A DNA stretch of 64,000 bases. Origin: Roseburia sp. 1XD42-69 (GTDB lineage Bacteria; Bacillota; Clostridia; Lachnospirales; Lachnospiraceae). A program made the translations under genes and the position numbers. Below the pieces are notes generated by a model. The model was not told where the DNA came from, did no database searches, and saw nothing but the letters and a program-made list of their open reading frames with translations. The DNA lies in contig NZ_RAZG01000016.1 of NCBI RefSeq assembly GCF_003612565.1, positions 1 through 64,000 on the forward strand, given 5' to 3'. Positions 25,217 to 34,186 of the stretch are shown in pieces; the first letter of the stretch is position 1; each line of letters starts with the position of its first letter.

Positions 25217-26914
25217 CTAACCAATCAACACTTTTTTGCCCTCAAAGGCAAATCCGTATTTTCTTATCCTATCCGGCTCTATTCCCTCTGCTATAAGGGA
25301 GGCTGCATAGCATTTCTCTTCTATCTGCAGAAGCGCTGCCTGAACCGTCTCCCCCAGGGTTTTCTCCTCTTCTGCATCATGGACTTTAAATTCTATGATG
25401 ATAGCATCATCCATATCCTTTTTCGGTTTCAGCATCACATCATACCGACCGAACCCGCTTTCCCTGTTTGATGTAATTGCATATCTATTTGTCAGATCCA
25501 CCATAAGCCCAAGGACAAACCCATGATAAAAACGCTCCGGCTCTGTTGTCTCCGACGGCTTGTTCCCGGCATCAAAACTGCTGAAGGTGGCAAGGGTAAC
25601 TTTATTCATGTAATGGTTCATGGCCTTAATATCATCTACTAAAAGCGCTTTGATAAAATCATTATAAGAGGGGGTATAATTTCTAAACCAGCCTGCTATC
25701 ATCCCCCGGAACATACGCAACGTCTCATAATTTGTTATGGCAAGCTCATAGGTTTCCTCCCATTCCCCATATGCATCTTCCCCTGTTTTTAAGCTCTGTA
25801 CTTTTAAGTATCCGCTGGCAAGGAGCAGACTAAAGATGGCAGACTCATCCATATCCAGCTGATTATATACAATCTGCTCATCTATCTGGGTTTTAAAGGT
25901 CCCCCCGGCCATAATGTTTTCAAAAACCCTCTTTACCTCCGGGCTCCCCTCACGGATTAATTTCCCCGCAAGGCTGTTAGAGCTGGTGTTGGCCCAGTAG
26001 GTATCAAACTCCCCTGTATCCAATAAATTTATAATCGACCAGGGATTATAGATGTCTCTCCGTTTCCCAAATGTAAAACCATCATACCAAAACTTTACTC
26101 TTTCCTTTTCCTCTGACATGCCGTATTCATCCAGTCTTTCAAAAACTTCCTCCTCCGTAAAGCCAAAGGCATCGGTATATTTATTTGTAGTTGTAGTAAC
26201 GACTTTCAGGTTATTTAAGTCAGAAAACATGGATTCCCGGCTCACCCTGGTGATCCCCGTCATAAGCCCCCTTTCCATGTAAGGGTTTGTTTTAAATGTG
26301 GAATTAAACAGGCTTCTGGTGAAAGAGACCAGTTCCTCCCAGTAACCATACACATAGGCTTCCTGCATTGGGGTATCGTATTCGTCTAATAGGATAATCA
26401 CTTTTTTCCCGTAATAGCGGGATAGATAATCTGACAGATTGTGCAGTGCCACAGCCGCCTCTGTTTCCCGGATACTTCCCGATTCTATCTGTTCAAAAAA
26501 TCCCCGCTCTCCCTCTGTCAGCTTTTTACTTATCTTTATATAATCAAATCGATTAAAAAGTTTAGATAATACCTGGCAGATATGTTCATAGGTTTTGGAG
26601 TACATATTCTCTTTTATCCCGGCAAAAGAGAGGCTGATAACCGGGTACGTCCCCTGAAGTTTCCGGTATTCCTCCTTTTCCCAAATGGAAAGCCCCTCAA
26701 ACAAATCCGAACGCCCTTTATACTCCAATGAAAAAAACTGTTCCGTCATACTCATATTTAAAGTTTTTCCAAAGCGTCTGGGACGGGTGATCAACGTCAC
26801 ATCATCATTGCTCTCCCACCATTCCCGGATAAAATCTGTTTTATCCACATAAAAAATATTTCTCATCCTTATTTTTTCAAAATCCTGGATTCCGATTCCG
26901 ATTGTCTGTCTCAT
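25217..26914 (-). CDS. AAA-like ATPase with PD-(D/E)XK nuclease domain (DUF1703 type)
   Basis: This 565-residue protein belongs to the AAA-ATPase_like plus PD-(D/E)XK_9 family, abundant in gut anaerobes. The N-terminal half has DFEKIRMRNIFYVDKTDFI and a P-loop variant RPRRFGKTLNMSM, with a Walker B-like VIILLDEYDTPM. The C-terminal nuclease-like fold has GRYDVMLKPKKDMDDAIIIE followed by FKV, giving the D...ExK pattern. Its function is not established; ties to mobile DNA are often suggested. It is a single-gene unit with its own terminator. Confidence 0.85.
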   Translation of the reverse strand: MRQTIGIGIQDFEKIRMRNIFYVDKTDFIREWWESNDDVTLITRPRRFGKTLNMSMTEQFFSLEYKGRSDLFEGLSIWEKEEYRKLQGTYPVISLSFAGIKENMYSKTYEHICQVLSKLFNRFDYIKISKKLTEGERGFFEQIESGSIRETEAAVALHNLSDYLSRYYGKKVIILLDEYDTPMQEAYVYGYWEELVSFTRSLFNSTFKTNPYMERGLMTGITRVSRESMFSDLNNLKVVTTTTNKYTDAFGFTEEEVFERLDEYGMSEEKERVKFWYDGFTFGKRRDIYNPWSIINLLDTGEFDTYWANTSSNSLAGKLIREGSPEVKRVFENIMAGGTFKTQIDEQIVYNQLDMDESAIFSLLLASGYLKVQSLKTGEDAYGEWEETYELAITNYETLRMFRGMIAGWFRNYTPSYNDFIKALLVDDIKAMNHYMNKVTLATFSSFDAGNKPSETTEPERFYHGFVLGLMVDLTNRYAITSNRESGFGRYDVMLKPKKDMDDAIIIEFKVHDAEEEKTLGETVQAALLQIEEKCYAASLIAEGIEPDRIRKYGFAFEGKKVLIG

Positions 26915-27022
26915 CCCGTTCCTCCTGTTTTATTCTCATAAATTAACTGCCAATATATGCAAAACCTGTCTTTTATTACATGAGCGGTAAACATAGAAAT
27001 AATGCAGACAGCCGTCTCATAA

Positions 27023-27640
27023 TCAACTATCTGCATTATAGCATTTCTTTACATATATGTAAACCAGGTGTTCATCTCCGATTCCTGCAATTCCGAAAAT
27101 CAACTGGGCCATCTCCCCTCCGAAATCAATTCCCTGGGGATACTGTACCAGAACAATTCCTGTCTTTTTCACGCAGCCCTTAGCCTCTGAAGTTCCGTGG
27201 GGGATTGCAATCCCCATGCTCATATAAGTGGTCACCAGCTTCTCCCGCTCCACCATGGCATCCGCATAGGCATCTTTTACACATCCCTGTTTCACCAGCA
27301 AAGCCCCTGCTGCCTATATTGCGTCTTCTTTGGAAACAGATGTCTGGTTTAACCCAACTCCCTTTTCATCTATCACCCTGTTTTCCAAAGTTTCTTCCGT
27401 TTCTTTTATTTCTTCTTTTGCCTCCTGTTTCTCTGCCTCCGCATTTTCCGGCTCTGAGGTTTTGCACAATTCCTCATACAGTGCATCTAGGGAAGGGTCA
27501 GCCAGAAAATTTCTTTTACTTCGCCTTTTGACTCCGCTTTCATCCTCCTTGATTTCCGGCAATTCATACTCATCCACCCTCAAATCATTTGCTCCGTGAA
27601 GTCTCACTGCTTTTGTTTTGTTTAGTTGTTGTTTCAACAA
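27023..27640 (-). pseudogene. Chimeric remnant: dehydrogenase start fused to mannitol-type PTS EIIBA end
   Basis: The frame starts with TKAVRLHGANDLRVDEYELP, which looks like the N terminus of a zinc-dependent polyol/alcohol dehydrogenase. After about 35 residues it changes to RNFLADPSLDALYEEL, a long Glu-rich linker and then the EIIA(mannitol) start SVSKEDAI. A TAG stop (27314-27316) follows; in the same register translation resumes with AAGALLVKQGCVKDAYADAM and GIAIPHGTSEAKG, carrying the phospho-His. The EIIA end is cut off after GIGDEHL. So one deletion fused two polyol genes, then a nonsense mutation and a 3' truncation followed. The dehydrogenase assignment is the less certain part. Confidence 0.65.
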
Positions 27641-27648
27641 TTTTATCG

Positions 27649-27732
27649 AGTAGGGAAGATTTATCTTTCCCTACCCGCCGTGCGGGGCGCACGCTCCGTA
27701 AGCAGCAAATTCATCTATGCGCCCCTGCACAT
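27649..27732. repeat. Intergenic palindromic element, copy A
   Basis: GTAGGGAAGAT (27650-27660) pairs with ATCTTTCCCTAC (27663-27674) with one bulged base, followed by CGCCGTGCGGGGCGC and, 30 bp on, ATGCGCCCCTGCACATAAAA. A similar succession (AGTAGGGGAAA hairpin, CGCCGCGCAG, ATGCGCATAAAA) occurs at 37496-37578. This suggests a dispersed palindromic repeat. Confidence 0.4.
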
Positions 27733-27761
27733 AAAAAAGACTGCAGCTCTTCGCCGCAGCC
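27733..27761 (-). terminator. Terminator of the fructose/PTS operon
   Basis: GACTGC (27739-27744) and GCAGCC (27756-27761) with inner pairs form a stem; on the minus strand a run of six T follows. It stands 14 bp after the ptsI stop. Confidence 0.75.
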
Positions 27762-27774
27762 TTTTCATAAAAAT

Positions 27775-29403
27775 CTATTTACTTAAATCCAGACTTCTGA
27801 TTTTATTCCGCAAAGGAAGCACATAGGAGGGAGAGACAGAGAGCTCATCCACCCCCATCTTAAGAAAACGCTCTGTAAGTTTAAGATCCGCCCCCAGTTC
27901 CCCGCAGATGCCCACCCAGATATTTTCCTTATGGGCATTTTGGCACACCAGGTCAATCATCCGCAGCACCGCCTCGTGGTGGGGGTTAAAAAAGGAATCA
28001 AGTTTGGGATTCTGCCGGTCTATGGCCATGGTATACTGGGAGAGGTCATTTGTCCCGATGCTGAAAAAGTCAACTTCTTTTGCCAGCAAATCGCTTATCA
28101 TCACAGCGGCAGGGGTTTCTATCATAATCCCCTCTTCTATGTCATTATAGTTTATATTTTCTTTTTTCAGCTCCGCCCTCACTTCCGCTGATATTTCTTT
28201 TATCCTTTTTACCTCCTCAAGAGAAGTTATCATGGGGTACATAATGGCAAGCTTTCCAAACTCCGAGGCCCGGTATATGGCCCTTAGCTGGGTCTTAAAG
28301 ATATCCGGCCTTTGCAGGCAGATTCTGATTGCCCGAAGCCCCATAGCGGGATTTTCCTCTTTGTCCAGGTCAAAATAATCCGCCTGCTTATCCGCTCCGA
28401 TATCTAAAGTCCTTATAATCACACGTTTTCCCGCCATGGTTTCCGCAGCTTTTTTATAAATCATAAACTGCTCTTCCTCTGTGGGATATGTACTGCTCTC
28501 CAAGTAAACAAACTCACTTCGGAAAAGCCCGATGCCCCCGGCATCATTGGCAAGGACATAGGCCAAATCCTTTACGTTGCCGATATTTGCATACACAAGA
28601 ACGGTTTTCCCGTCTTTTGTAATATTTTCCTGTCCCTTAAGTTCCAAGAGAAGTCTCTGTTTTTCCAGTTCCTCATCCTTGGCTTTCTTTAAATCCGCCA
28701 GGGTCTTTTCATCCGGCTCCACATAGATAACCCCGGCAAAGCCGTCCACAACAGCCATTTTCCCCTCCAATTCCGGAGAAAGTTCAATATTTACCCCAAT
28801 AAGGGCCGGGATGTTCATGGTGCGGGCAAGGATTGCCGTGTGGGAATTGGTGGAACCGTGGACTGTGACAAAGGAAAGCACCATGTTTTTGTCAAGCTGT
28901 ACCGTTTCGCTGGGGGCCAAGTCATCTGCAAGGATAATGGAAGGCTCCTGGGAAACATCTTTTGTCCCTTCCGCATCGGAAAGGATTCTTACCACCCGCT
29001 CGGAAATATCCTTAACGTCAGCCGCCCGCTCTTTCATATAGGCGTCATCCATAGAGGAAAACATTTCCGCAAAATTGTCTGCGGTGATGCCTACGGCGTA
29101 TTCCGCATTGACGCTTTGTTTTGTGATAATATTTTCAATGGAATCCACATAATCCCCGTCATCAAGCATCATCTGATGGATTTCAAATATGGCGGCGTTT
29201 GCCTCCCCCACTTCCACTTTTGCTTTCTCATATAACTGGGCAAGCTGGTTTTTAGCCGTCTCTTTGGCCTCCTCAAAACGCTTGATTTCCTTATCCGTAT
29301 CTTCAATTTTTCGTCTGACAATGCTCTGTTCCCTTTTTGTCATAAGGTGTATTTTCCCAATTGCAATTCCGCCATAGACACTTTTGCCGCTATACTTCTC
29401 CAT
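27775..29403 (-). CDS. ptsI: PTS enzyme I (phosphoenolpyruvate-protein phosphotransferase)
   Basis: Enzyme I takes phosphate from PEP and passes it to HPr. The protein has 542 residues, with the phospho-histidine His188 in GSTNSHTAILART, the N-terminal GIAIGKIHLM strand, and the PEP-binding barrel motifs VIIRTLDIGADKQ, NPAMGLRAIRICL, IEEGIMIETPAA and IGTNDLSQYTMA. It is the last gene of the five-gene fructose operon, so the general PTS enzyme is here under fructose control, unless a second copy exists elsewhere. Confidence 0.96.
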   Translation of the reverse strand: MEKYSGKSVYGGIAIGKIHLMTKREQSIVRRKIEDTDKEIKRFEEAKETAKNQLAQLYEKAKVEVGEANAAIFEIHQMMLDDGDYVDSIENIITKQSVNAEYAVGITADNFAEMFSSMDDAYMKERAADVKDISERVVRILSDAEGTKDVSQEPSIILADDLAPSETVQLDKNMVLSFVTVHGSTNSHTAILARTMNIPALIGVNIELSPELEGKMAVVDGFAGVIYVEPDEKTLADLKKAKDEELEKQRLLLELKGQENITKDGKTVLVYANIGNVKDLAYVLANDAGGIGLFRSEFVYLESSTYPTEEEQFMIYKKAAETMAGKRVIIRTLDIGADKQADYFDLDKEENPAMGLRAIRICLQRPDIFKTQLRAIYRASEFGKLAIMYPMITSLEEVKRIKEISAEVRAELKKENINYNDIEEGIMIETPAAVMISDLLAKEVDFFSIGTNDLSQYTMAIDRQNPKLDSFFNPHHEAVLRMIDLVCQNAHKENIWVGICGELGADLKLTERFLKMGVDELSVSPSYVLPLRNKIRSLDLSK

Positions 29404-29471
29404 TCTAAACCCTCCTTATTTTTGCCCGCCCGGTTCTTACCAGGCGGGCCTACAAACGGACTTTTGCAGTT

Positions 29472-29735
29472 TTACAGATTTGCCTTTAAAAATTCCTCCA
29501 GTTTTGCTGCAGCAGCCTCCTCATCTTCCCCTTCCACCGTAACGGTGATTTCCTGTCCTTTTTTTACCGCAAGGCCCATGACACCAAAAATTTTCTTTGC
29601 GCTTACCGTTTTTCCGTCTTTCGTAATTTTCACATCAGATGCAAAAGACGCTGCCGCCTTTACAAACTCTCCTGCCGGTCTTGCATGGATTCCTTCTGGG
29701 TCTGTGATGACATACTTGAATTCTTTCATTTTCAT
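29472..29735 (-). CDS. ptsH: HPr-like phosphocarrier without regulatory serine
   Basis: This 87-residue HPr carries the phospho-acceptor His17 in PEGIHARPAGEF. At the place of Ser46 of Bacillus HPr (motif KSIMGVMS) it has Lys48 in KKIFGVMGLAV. HPr kinase/phosphorylase therefore cannot phosphorylate it at that position, and it should not act with CcpA in catabolite repression. It lies between fruA and ptsI, 16 bp after fruA. It could serve as the operon's own phosphocarrier, or be the general HPr of this lineage. Confidence 0.93.
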   Translation of the reverse strand: MKMKEFKYVITDPEGIHARPAGEFVKAAASFASDVKITKDGKTVSAKKIFGVMGLAVKKGQEITVTVEGEDEEAAAAKLEEFLKANL

Positions 29736-29751
29736 ATCCTCCTAAGATTTT

Positions 29752-31734
29752 TTATTTTGTAATTGGTTTCTTTAATACTGCCAGTAAAAACATGGTGACA
29801 ACAGAGCCTGCTGCCAGAGCTAAAAGGTACATGGGCCAGTTCCCCACCACCGCAAATACGAAGATTCCGCCATGGGGCGCCATAAGGGTACATCCAAATA
29901 ACATGGACAGTGCGCCGGATATGGCTGCCCCCGCTGCCGTCGCCGGAATTACATGAGCCGGGTCTGCCGCCGCAAAGGGGATTGCCCCTTCCGTGATAAA
30001 GCATAAGCCCATCACGTAGTTGGTAAGTCCTGAATTTTTCTCCGCCTCGTTAAAGCGATTTTTAAAAAATGTAGTGGCAAGGGCGATTCCGATAGGGGGA
30101 ACCATTCCTCCAATCATAACTGCCGCCATAATATCGTAATTGCCGTTTGCAATCGCCATGGTTCCGAAAACATAAGCAGCTTTATTGATAGGGCCTCCCA
30201 TATCGATAGCCATCATTGCCCCAAGGACAATGCCAAGCACCACTTTGGAACTGCTGCCCATGGCATTTAACAAATCCGCCAGGGAAGAATTTACAATCCC
30301 GATTAAGGGGTTAAATACCAGAAGCATCAATGTCCCCATTAGAAACACCCCAAGTACCGGGTACAAAAGCGTAGGTTTGATTCCGTCTAAACTCTGGGGA
30401 AGCTTATCAAAGGCTTTTCTTAAAAATACCATGATGTATCCCGCTGCAAAGCCTGCCACCAAAGCCCCTAAAAATCCGGAAACCGTATTTCCCTGGGAAC
30501 CGAACACCGTATTTTGAATAAATCCGTTCAGCCCAGTGTAGGTTAAAGACTGGCCGCCTTCATCCACCCAGCTTAAAAGGGCATTTCCGTTTGCCGCTAA
30601 AATTCCTCCCACAAAACCAGCCGCAAGTCCCGGACGGTCTGCAATGCTGTAGGCGATATATCCTGCCAGCACCGGAAGCATCAAGCCAAATGCCGCCTCA
30701 CCGATGGTTTTAAAAAATGCGGCAATGGGAAGATTTTTTCCAAAATTCCCGGGGTTAATGCTGAAATCATCCAGCAAAAATGCAAGAGCGATAAGGATTC
30801 CTCCTCCGATGACAAAGGGCAGCATGTGGGAGACACCGTTCATCAAATGCTTGTAGAGGGAATGGCCCAGCCCTTCGCTTCCTGCCGGCGCATCCTCTTC
30901 ACTTCCTGCCCCGTCAGCAGAGAAAATGGGGGCATCTCCCGCCATGGCCCGCTTCACCAGGGCATCCGCCTTGCTAATTCCGTCTGACACCTGGACTTTT
31001 ATCAGTTTTTTCCCCGCAAAGCGCTCCAGGGGAACATTCACATCACAGGCGATAATCACACAGTCCGCTTCTTTGATTTCCTCCGGGGTAATCACGTTTT
31101 TTGCCCCGCCGGAGCCCCTTGTCTCCACCTTTATGGAGCAGTTATTGGCAACTGCCGCCTTCTCCAATGCCTCCGCAGCCATATAGGTGTGGGCGATTCC
31201 CGTGGGACATGCAGTGACCGCAAGAATACTGCACTTAGCGTCTGACACCACTGCGCCGTAGGAATCGATTCCTTTACTCTCCTCGTCGGCGTCGTCGATA
31301 ATTTTCAGAAACTCGTCCACGGAGCCTGCATTTTTCAGGCTGTCAGAAAACTCCTCATCCATCATCATTACGGAAAGCTTTCCCAAAACATCCAGATGTA
31401 CGTTATCCTCTGTATTTGGGGCTGCGATAAGGAAAATCAGATGGGCGGGCTCCCCGTCCATGGAGTCAAAATCCACGCCGTCCTTTAAAACCATAGCCGC
31501 CAGCCCCGGCGCTGTCACCGCATCGCATTTTCCGTGGGGAATGGCAATCCCCTCCCCCATGCCTGTGGAGCCTTCCTCCTCTCTGGCAAGCACCTTGTTT
31601 TTGTATGATTCCCTGTCTTTTATCTTGCCGCTTTTACACATAAGTTCCACCATTTTGTCAATGGCTTCTTCTTTGGATGATGCTTTGCCGTTAATATCAA
31701 TGGCCCGGCGGTCAAGTAAGTCTGTAATCTTCAT
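29752..31734 (-). CDS. fruA: PTS fructose transporter EIIABC
   Basis: Takes up fructose and phosphorylates it to fructose 1-phosphate. The 660-residue protein has domain order A-B-C: EIIA with His68 (EGIAIPHGKCDAV), EIIB with Cys176 (LAVTACPTGIAHTYMAAEAL), then an EIIC of eight to ten membrane segments from about residue 300 (LPFVIGGGILIALAFLLDDF). It follows fruK by 29 bp. All phosphorylation residues are intact. Confidence 0.96.
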   Translation of the reverse strand: MKITDLLDRRAIDINGKASSKEEAIDKMVELMCKSGKIKDRESYKNKVLAREEEGSTGMGEGIAIPHGKCDAVTAPGLAAMVLKDGVDFDSMDGEPAHLIFLIAAPNTEDNVHLDVLGKLSVMMMDEEFSDSLKNAGSVDEFLKIIDDADEESKGIDSYGAVVSDAKCSILAVTACPTGIAHTYMAAEALEKAAVANNCSIKVETRGSGGAKNVITPEEIKEADCVIIACDVNVPLERFAGKKLIKVQVSDGISKADALVKRAMAGDAPIFSADGAGSEEDAPAGSEGLGHSLYKHLMNGVSHMLPFVIGGGILIALAFLLDDFSINPGNFGKNLPIAAFFKTIGEAAFGLMLPVLAGYIAYSIADRPGLAAGFVGGILAANGNALLSWVDEGGQSLTYTGLNGFIQNTVFGSQGNTVSGFLGALVAGFAAGYIMVFLRKAFDKLPQSLDGIKPTLLYPVLGVFLMGTLMLLVFNPLIGIVNSSLADLLNAMGSSSKVVLGIVLGAMMAIDMGGPINKAAYVFGTMAIANGNYDIMAAVMIGGMVPPIGIALATTFFKNRFNEAEKNSGLTNYVMGLCFITEGAIPFAAADPAHVIPATAAGAAISGALSMLFGCTLMAPHGGIFVFAVVGNWPMYLLALAAGSVVTMFLLAVLKKPITK

Positions 31735-31763
31735 AAATTTCTCTCCTCCTATATGCAGTCTAA

Positions 31764-32678
31764 CTATTTTAACAACTCAAATGATTGATATACCTGCTCT
31801 ATCTCTTCCTTGGTTGCAAGAAGTTCTGAAAATGCACTGGCGCTTCCAGCCGAAAGCCCCATTTTAAATGCATGGGCGTAATCTGTTTTTTCACACCATC
31901 CGGCAATAAACCCTGCCACCATGGAATCCCCCGCACCCACGGAATTTTTCACTTTCCCTTTAGGGGCTTCGCTCATAAAAACTTCTCCGTTTTCTGCAAT
32001 TAGAACCGCCCCTTCCCCCGCCATGGAAACCAGCACATTTCTGGCCCCCATTTCCTGGAGTTTCTTTCCGTAGGGGACAACTTCTCCCCGTTTCGTTAAA
32101 GTCACACCGAAAATTTCTCCCAGTTCATGGTTATTGGGCTTTACTAAAAAGGGCTTGTAGGGCAATACATTTAAGAGAAGCTCCTTTGTGGCGTCCACAG
32201 CAATCATTATGTCCCTGTCTGCAAGCATTTTCATAATGTCGCTGTAGAGGGAATCTGACATGGAGCTTGGTATACTCCCCGCTAATATCAGGATATCCCC
32301 GTCTTTTAGACCGTTCAGCTTATCCATAAGCTGCTCCACCGCCTCCTGGCCAATCACCGGCCCCGCAGCGTTTATCTCCGTCTCCTCCCTGGACTTTATT
32401 TTTACATTAATCCGGGAAATCCCCTCTTTTAGTTCAATAAAATCGCTTTTTCCCCCCAGGGCTTCAAAGCTCCTTTTAATTTCCGCCCCTGTAAACCCTG
32501 CTATAAATCCAAGGGCAGTGTTTTCCATGCCCAGATGATTTAAAATCGTGGAAACATTTAAGCCTTTTCCCCCGGGCAGAAGCTGTTCAAATGTGGAACG
32601 GTTTGTCATTCCGGGCTCTAAGTTTTCCACGCCTATGGCATAATCAATGGCAGGGTTAAACGTAACTGTGTAAATCAT
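31764..32678 (-). CDS. fruK: 1-phosphofructokinase
   Basis: Converts fructose 1-phosphate to fructose 1,6-bisphosphate. This PfkB-family protein has 304 residues: the N-terminal substrate site MIYTVTFNPAIDYAIGVENL and LLPGGKGLNVSTILNHLG, and the catalytic GAGDSMVAGFIAG near the C terminus with the Asp base. I chose the ATG at 32678 because GGAAAGGAGATG precedes it. It overlaps fruR by 23 bp. Confidence 0.96.
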   Translation of the reverse strand: MIYTVTFNPAIDYAIGVENLEPGMTNRSTFEQLLPGGKGLNVSTILNHLGMENTALGFIAGFTGAEIKRSFEALGGKSDFIELKEGISRINVKIKSREETEINAAGPVIGQEAVEQLMDKLNGLKDGDILILAGSIPSSMSDSLYSDIMKMLADRDIMIAVDATKELLLNVLPYKPFLVKPNNHELGEIFGVTLTKRGEVVPYGKKLQEMGARNVLVSMAGEGAVLIAENGEVFMSEAPKGKVKNSVGAGDSMVAGFIAGWCEKTDYAHAFKMGLSAGSASAFSELLATKEEIEQVYQSFELLK

Positions 32679-33441
32679 GGCACATCTCCTTTCCGTCACC
32701 TTCCGTCAAAATAATATTTGGACACTCCTCGTATCCTCTTACTTTTTTCTCTGTTATAATCAGGGCATCCTCAAACTCTGCAAATTTTACCGGGCTGATG
32801 GAATCAAATTTGGAGGAATCTGCCAGAACATAGGGCTTTTTGCAATGCCACAATGCCGTGTGCTTAACCCCGGCTTCCTCTCTGTCCGGCGTGGTAAATC
32901 CCGCCTTTTTATGAATTCCGTTTGTTCCCCAAAAACCAAGGGTAAAATTGTAAAGGGACAATGATTCTATAGCCCCTGCCCCCACCACAGCTTCCGTAGT
33001 GCCTTTCAGCTTTCCTCCCACAAGATAAACCTCAAAGCCTTTATGGGAAAGCTCACGGCCATGGTTCACTGCGTTCGTCACATAAATCGCGTTTTTTTCC
33101 ACAATGTAATCAAGAATTAGTTCCGTTGTAGTCCCGGCATCTATGTATACAAAATCATCTCTTTTAATCAGTGAAGCCGCATATTTTGCAATCTTCCTTT
33201 TCTCTTCCAGATGCACCACGCGCCTGTCTTTTACCTCGTCGTCCCTCATCTGAAAGGAAGTATTCACAGATACGGCTCCGCCGTGGACTTTCATCACTTC
33301 CCCCATGGAATCCAGTGTGACAATATCTCTCCGAATCGTTGACTCAGAAGTTTCCAGATATTCCATAAGTTCCTGAAGTGTTGCACTTCCCTGCTCATTG
33401 ACCCTTTCTTTAATCCGGGCCATTCTTTCCTCTGCCAGCAT
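32656..33441 (-). CDS. fruR: DeoR-family regulator of the fructose operon
   Basis: This 261-residue regulator has an N-terminal DeoR HTH (MARIKERVNEQGSATLQELM, then SESTIRRDIVTLDSMGEVMK) and a C-terminal sugar-phosphate-sensing domain (DAGTTTELILDYI and the usual NAVNHGRELSHKGFEVYLVG). It is the first gene of the operon and most likely represses it until fructose 1-phosphate binds. The gap before it is AT-rich with several TTCATTCAC- and AATCAATCA-like repeats that could be operators. Confidence 0.92.
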   Translation of the reverse strand: MLAEERMARIKERVNEQGSATLQELMEYLETSESTIRRDIVTLDSMGEVMKVHGGAVSVNTSFQMRDDEVKDRRVVHLEEKRKIAKYAASLIKRDDFVYIDAGTTTELILDYIVEKNAIYVTNAVNHGRELSHKGFEVYLVGGKLKGTTEAVVGAGAIESLSLYNFTLGFWGTNGIHKKAGFTTPDREEAGVKHTALWHCKKPYVLADSSKFDSISPVKFAEFEDALIITEKKVRGYEECPNIILTEGDGKEMCHDLHSYV

Positions 33442-33551
33442 TTTTTGTCCCCTCCTTTCCTGTTTTCCTTTGATGAACTAATTATAGCATCAAAAACATT
33501 CATAATCAATCATGTTCATTCACAAAACTTCAAAATCATTTTTGTGCAAAA

Positions 33552-33593
33552 CAAACAAAAACGGTCAAAATCAATCACGATTTTGACCGTTTT
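33552..33593 (-). terminator. Terminator of the flavin reductase gene
   Basis: AAAACGGTCAAAATC (33558-33572) and GATTTTGACCGTTTT (33579-33593) form a perfect 15-bp stem with a 6-nt loop. T runs lie on both sides, so it may act in both directions. The stop codon of the flavin reductase gene lies inside it. Confidence 0.8.
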
Positions 33594-34174
33594 CTTTTTC
33601 CCGGTTTCCCAGGTCTCTTCTTTTTTACTGAAAATCCAAAGCTCCCCAGCTTTTTTCCCAAATCAAAATATTCTCCATGGGAGTAGGCCGCAAGGCCAGC
33701 GCTGTTTAAATGAAATTTCCCTGAGGCATCCATATATTTATCATCTACCTGGACAGACACAACCTCCGCCAAAAACATATCATGGCTTCCCAGGGGAAGA
33801 ATGTCTTTCACTTTACACTCTATATTTACCGGACTCTCGGCAATAGAGGGGGCTTTCACTTTTAGAGAAGGTTCCGGCGTAAGATGCATCGCCTGAAATT
33901 TATCCGTATCCCTCCCGGAGCGCACCCCGCAGAAATCTGTGGCAAAAACCAGCTCCTTTGTCACTAGATTTATCACAAACTCACCGGTTTCCTTTAGTAT
34001 GGAATAGGAATACCTCTCCTTTCTTACGGATATGGACACCATAGCCGGGGAGGAACACACGGTTCCCGCCCAGGCCACGGTAATAATATTAGGCTTTTCC
34101 CCCGGTCTTTGGCAGCTTACCATAACCGCCGGAAGGGGATAAAGCATATTTCCCGGTTTAAATACCTGTTTCAT
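33575..34174 (-). CDS. Flavin reductase family protein
   Basis: This 199-residue FMN-binding split-barrel protein begins with GNMLYPLPAVMVSC and has TVAWAGTVCSSPAMVSISVR and GEFVINLVTKELV, the family's flavin-binding pattern. Members transfer electrons from NAD(P)H to flavin or bind FMN as redox proteins; the partner is unknown. The end is very basic (KKKRPGKPGKRKRSKS), which is unusual and may bind nucleic acid or simply be a tail. It follows mecA by 12 bp. Confidence 0.88.
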   Translation of the reverse strand: MKQVFKPGNMLYPLPAVMVSCQRPGEKPNIITVAWAGTVCSSPAMVSISVRKERYSYSILKETGEFVINLVTKELVFATDFCGVRSGRDTDKFQAMHLTPEPSLKVKAPSIAESPVNIECKVKDILPLGSHDMFLAEVVSVQVDDKYMDASGKFHLNSAGLAAYSHGEYFDLGKKLGSFGFSVKKKRPGKPGKRKRSKS

Positions 34175-34186
34175 ATTATTTTTCCT

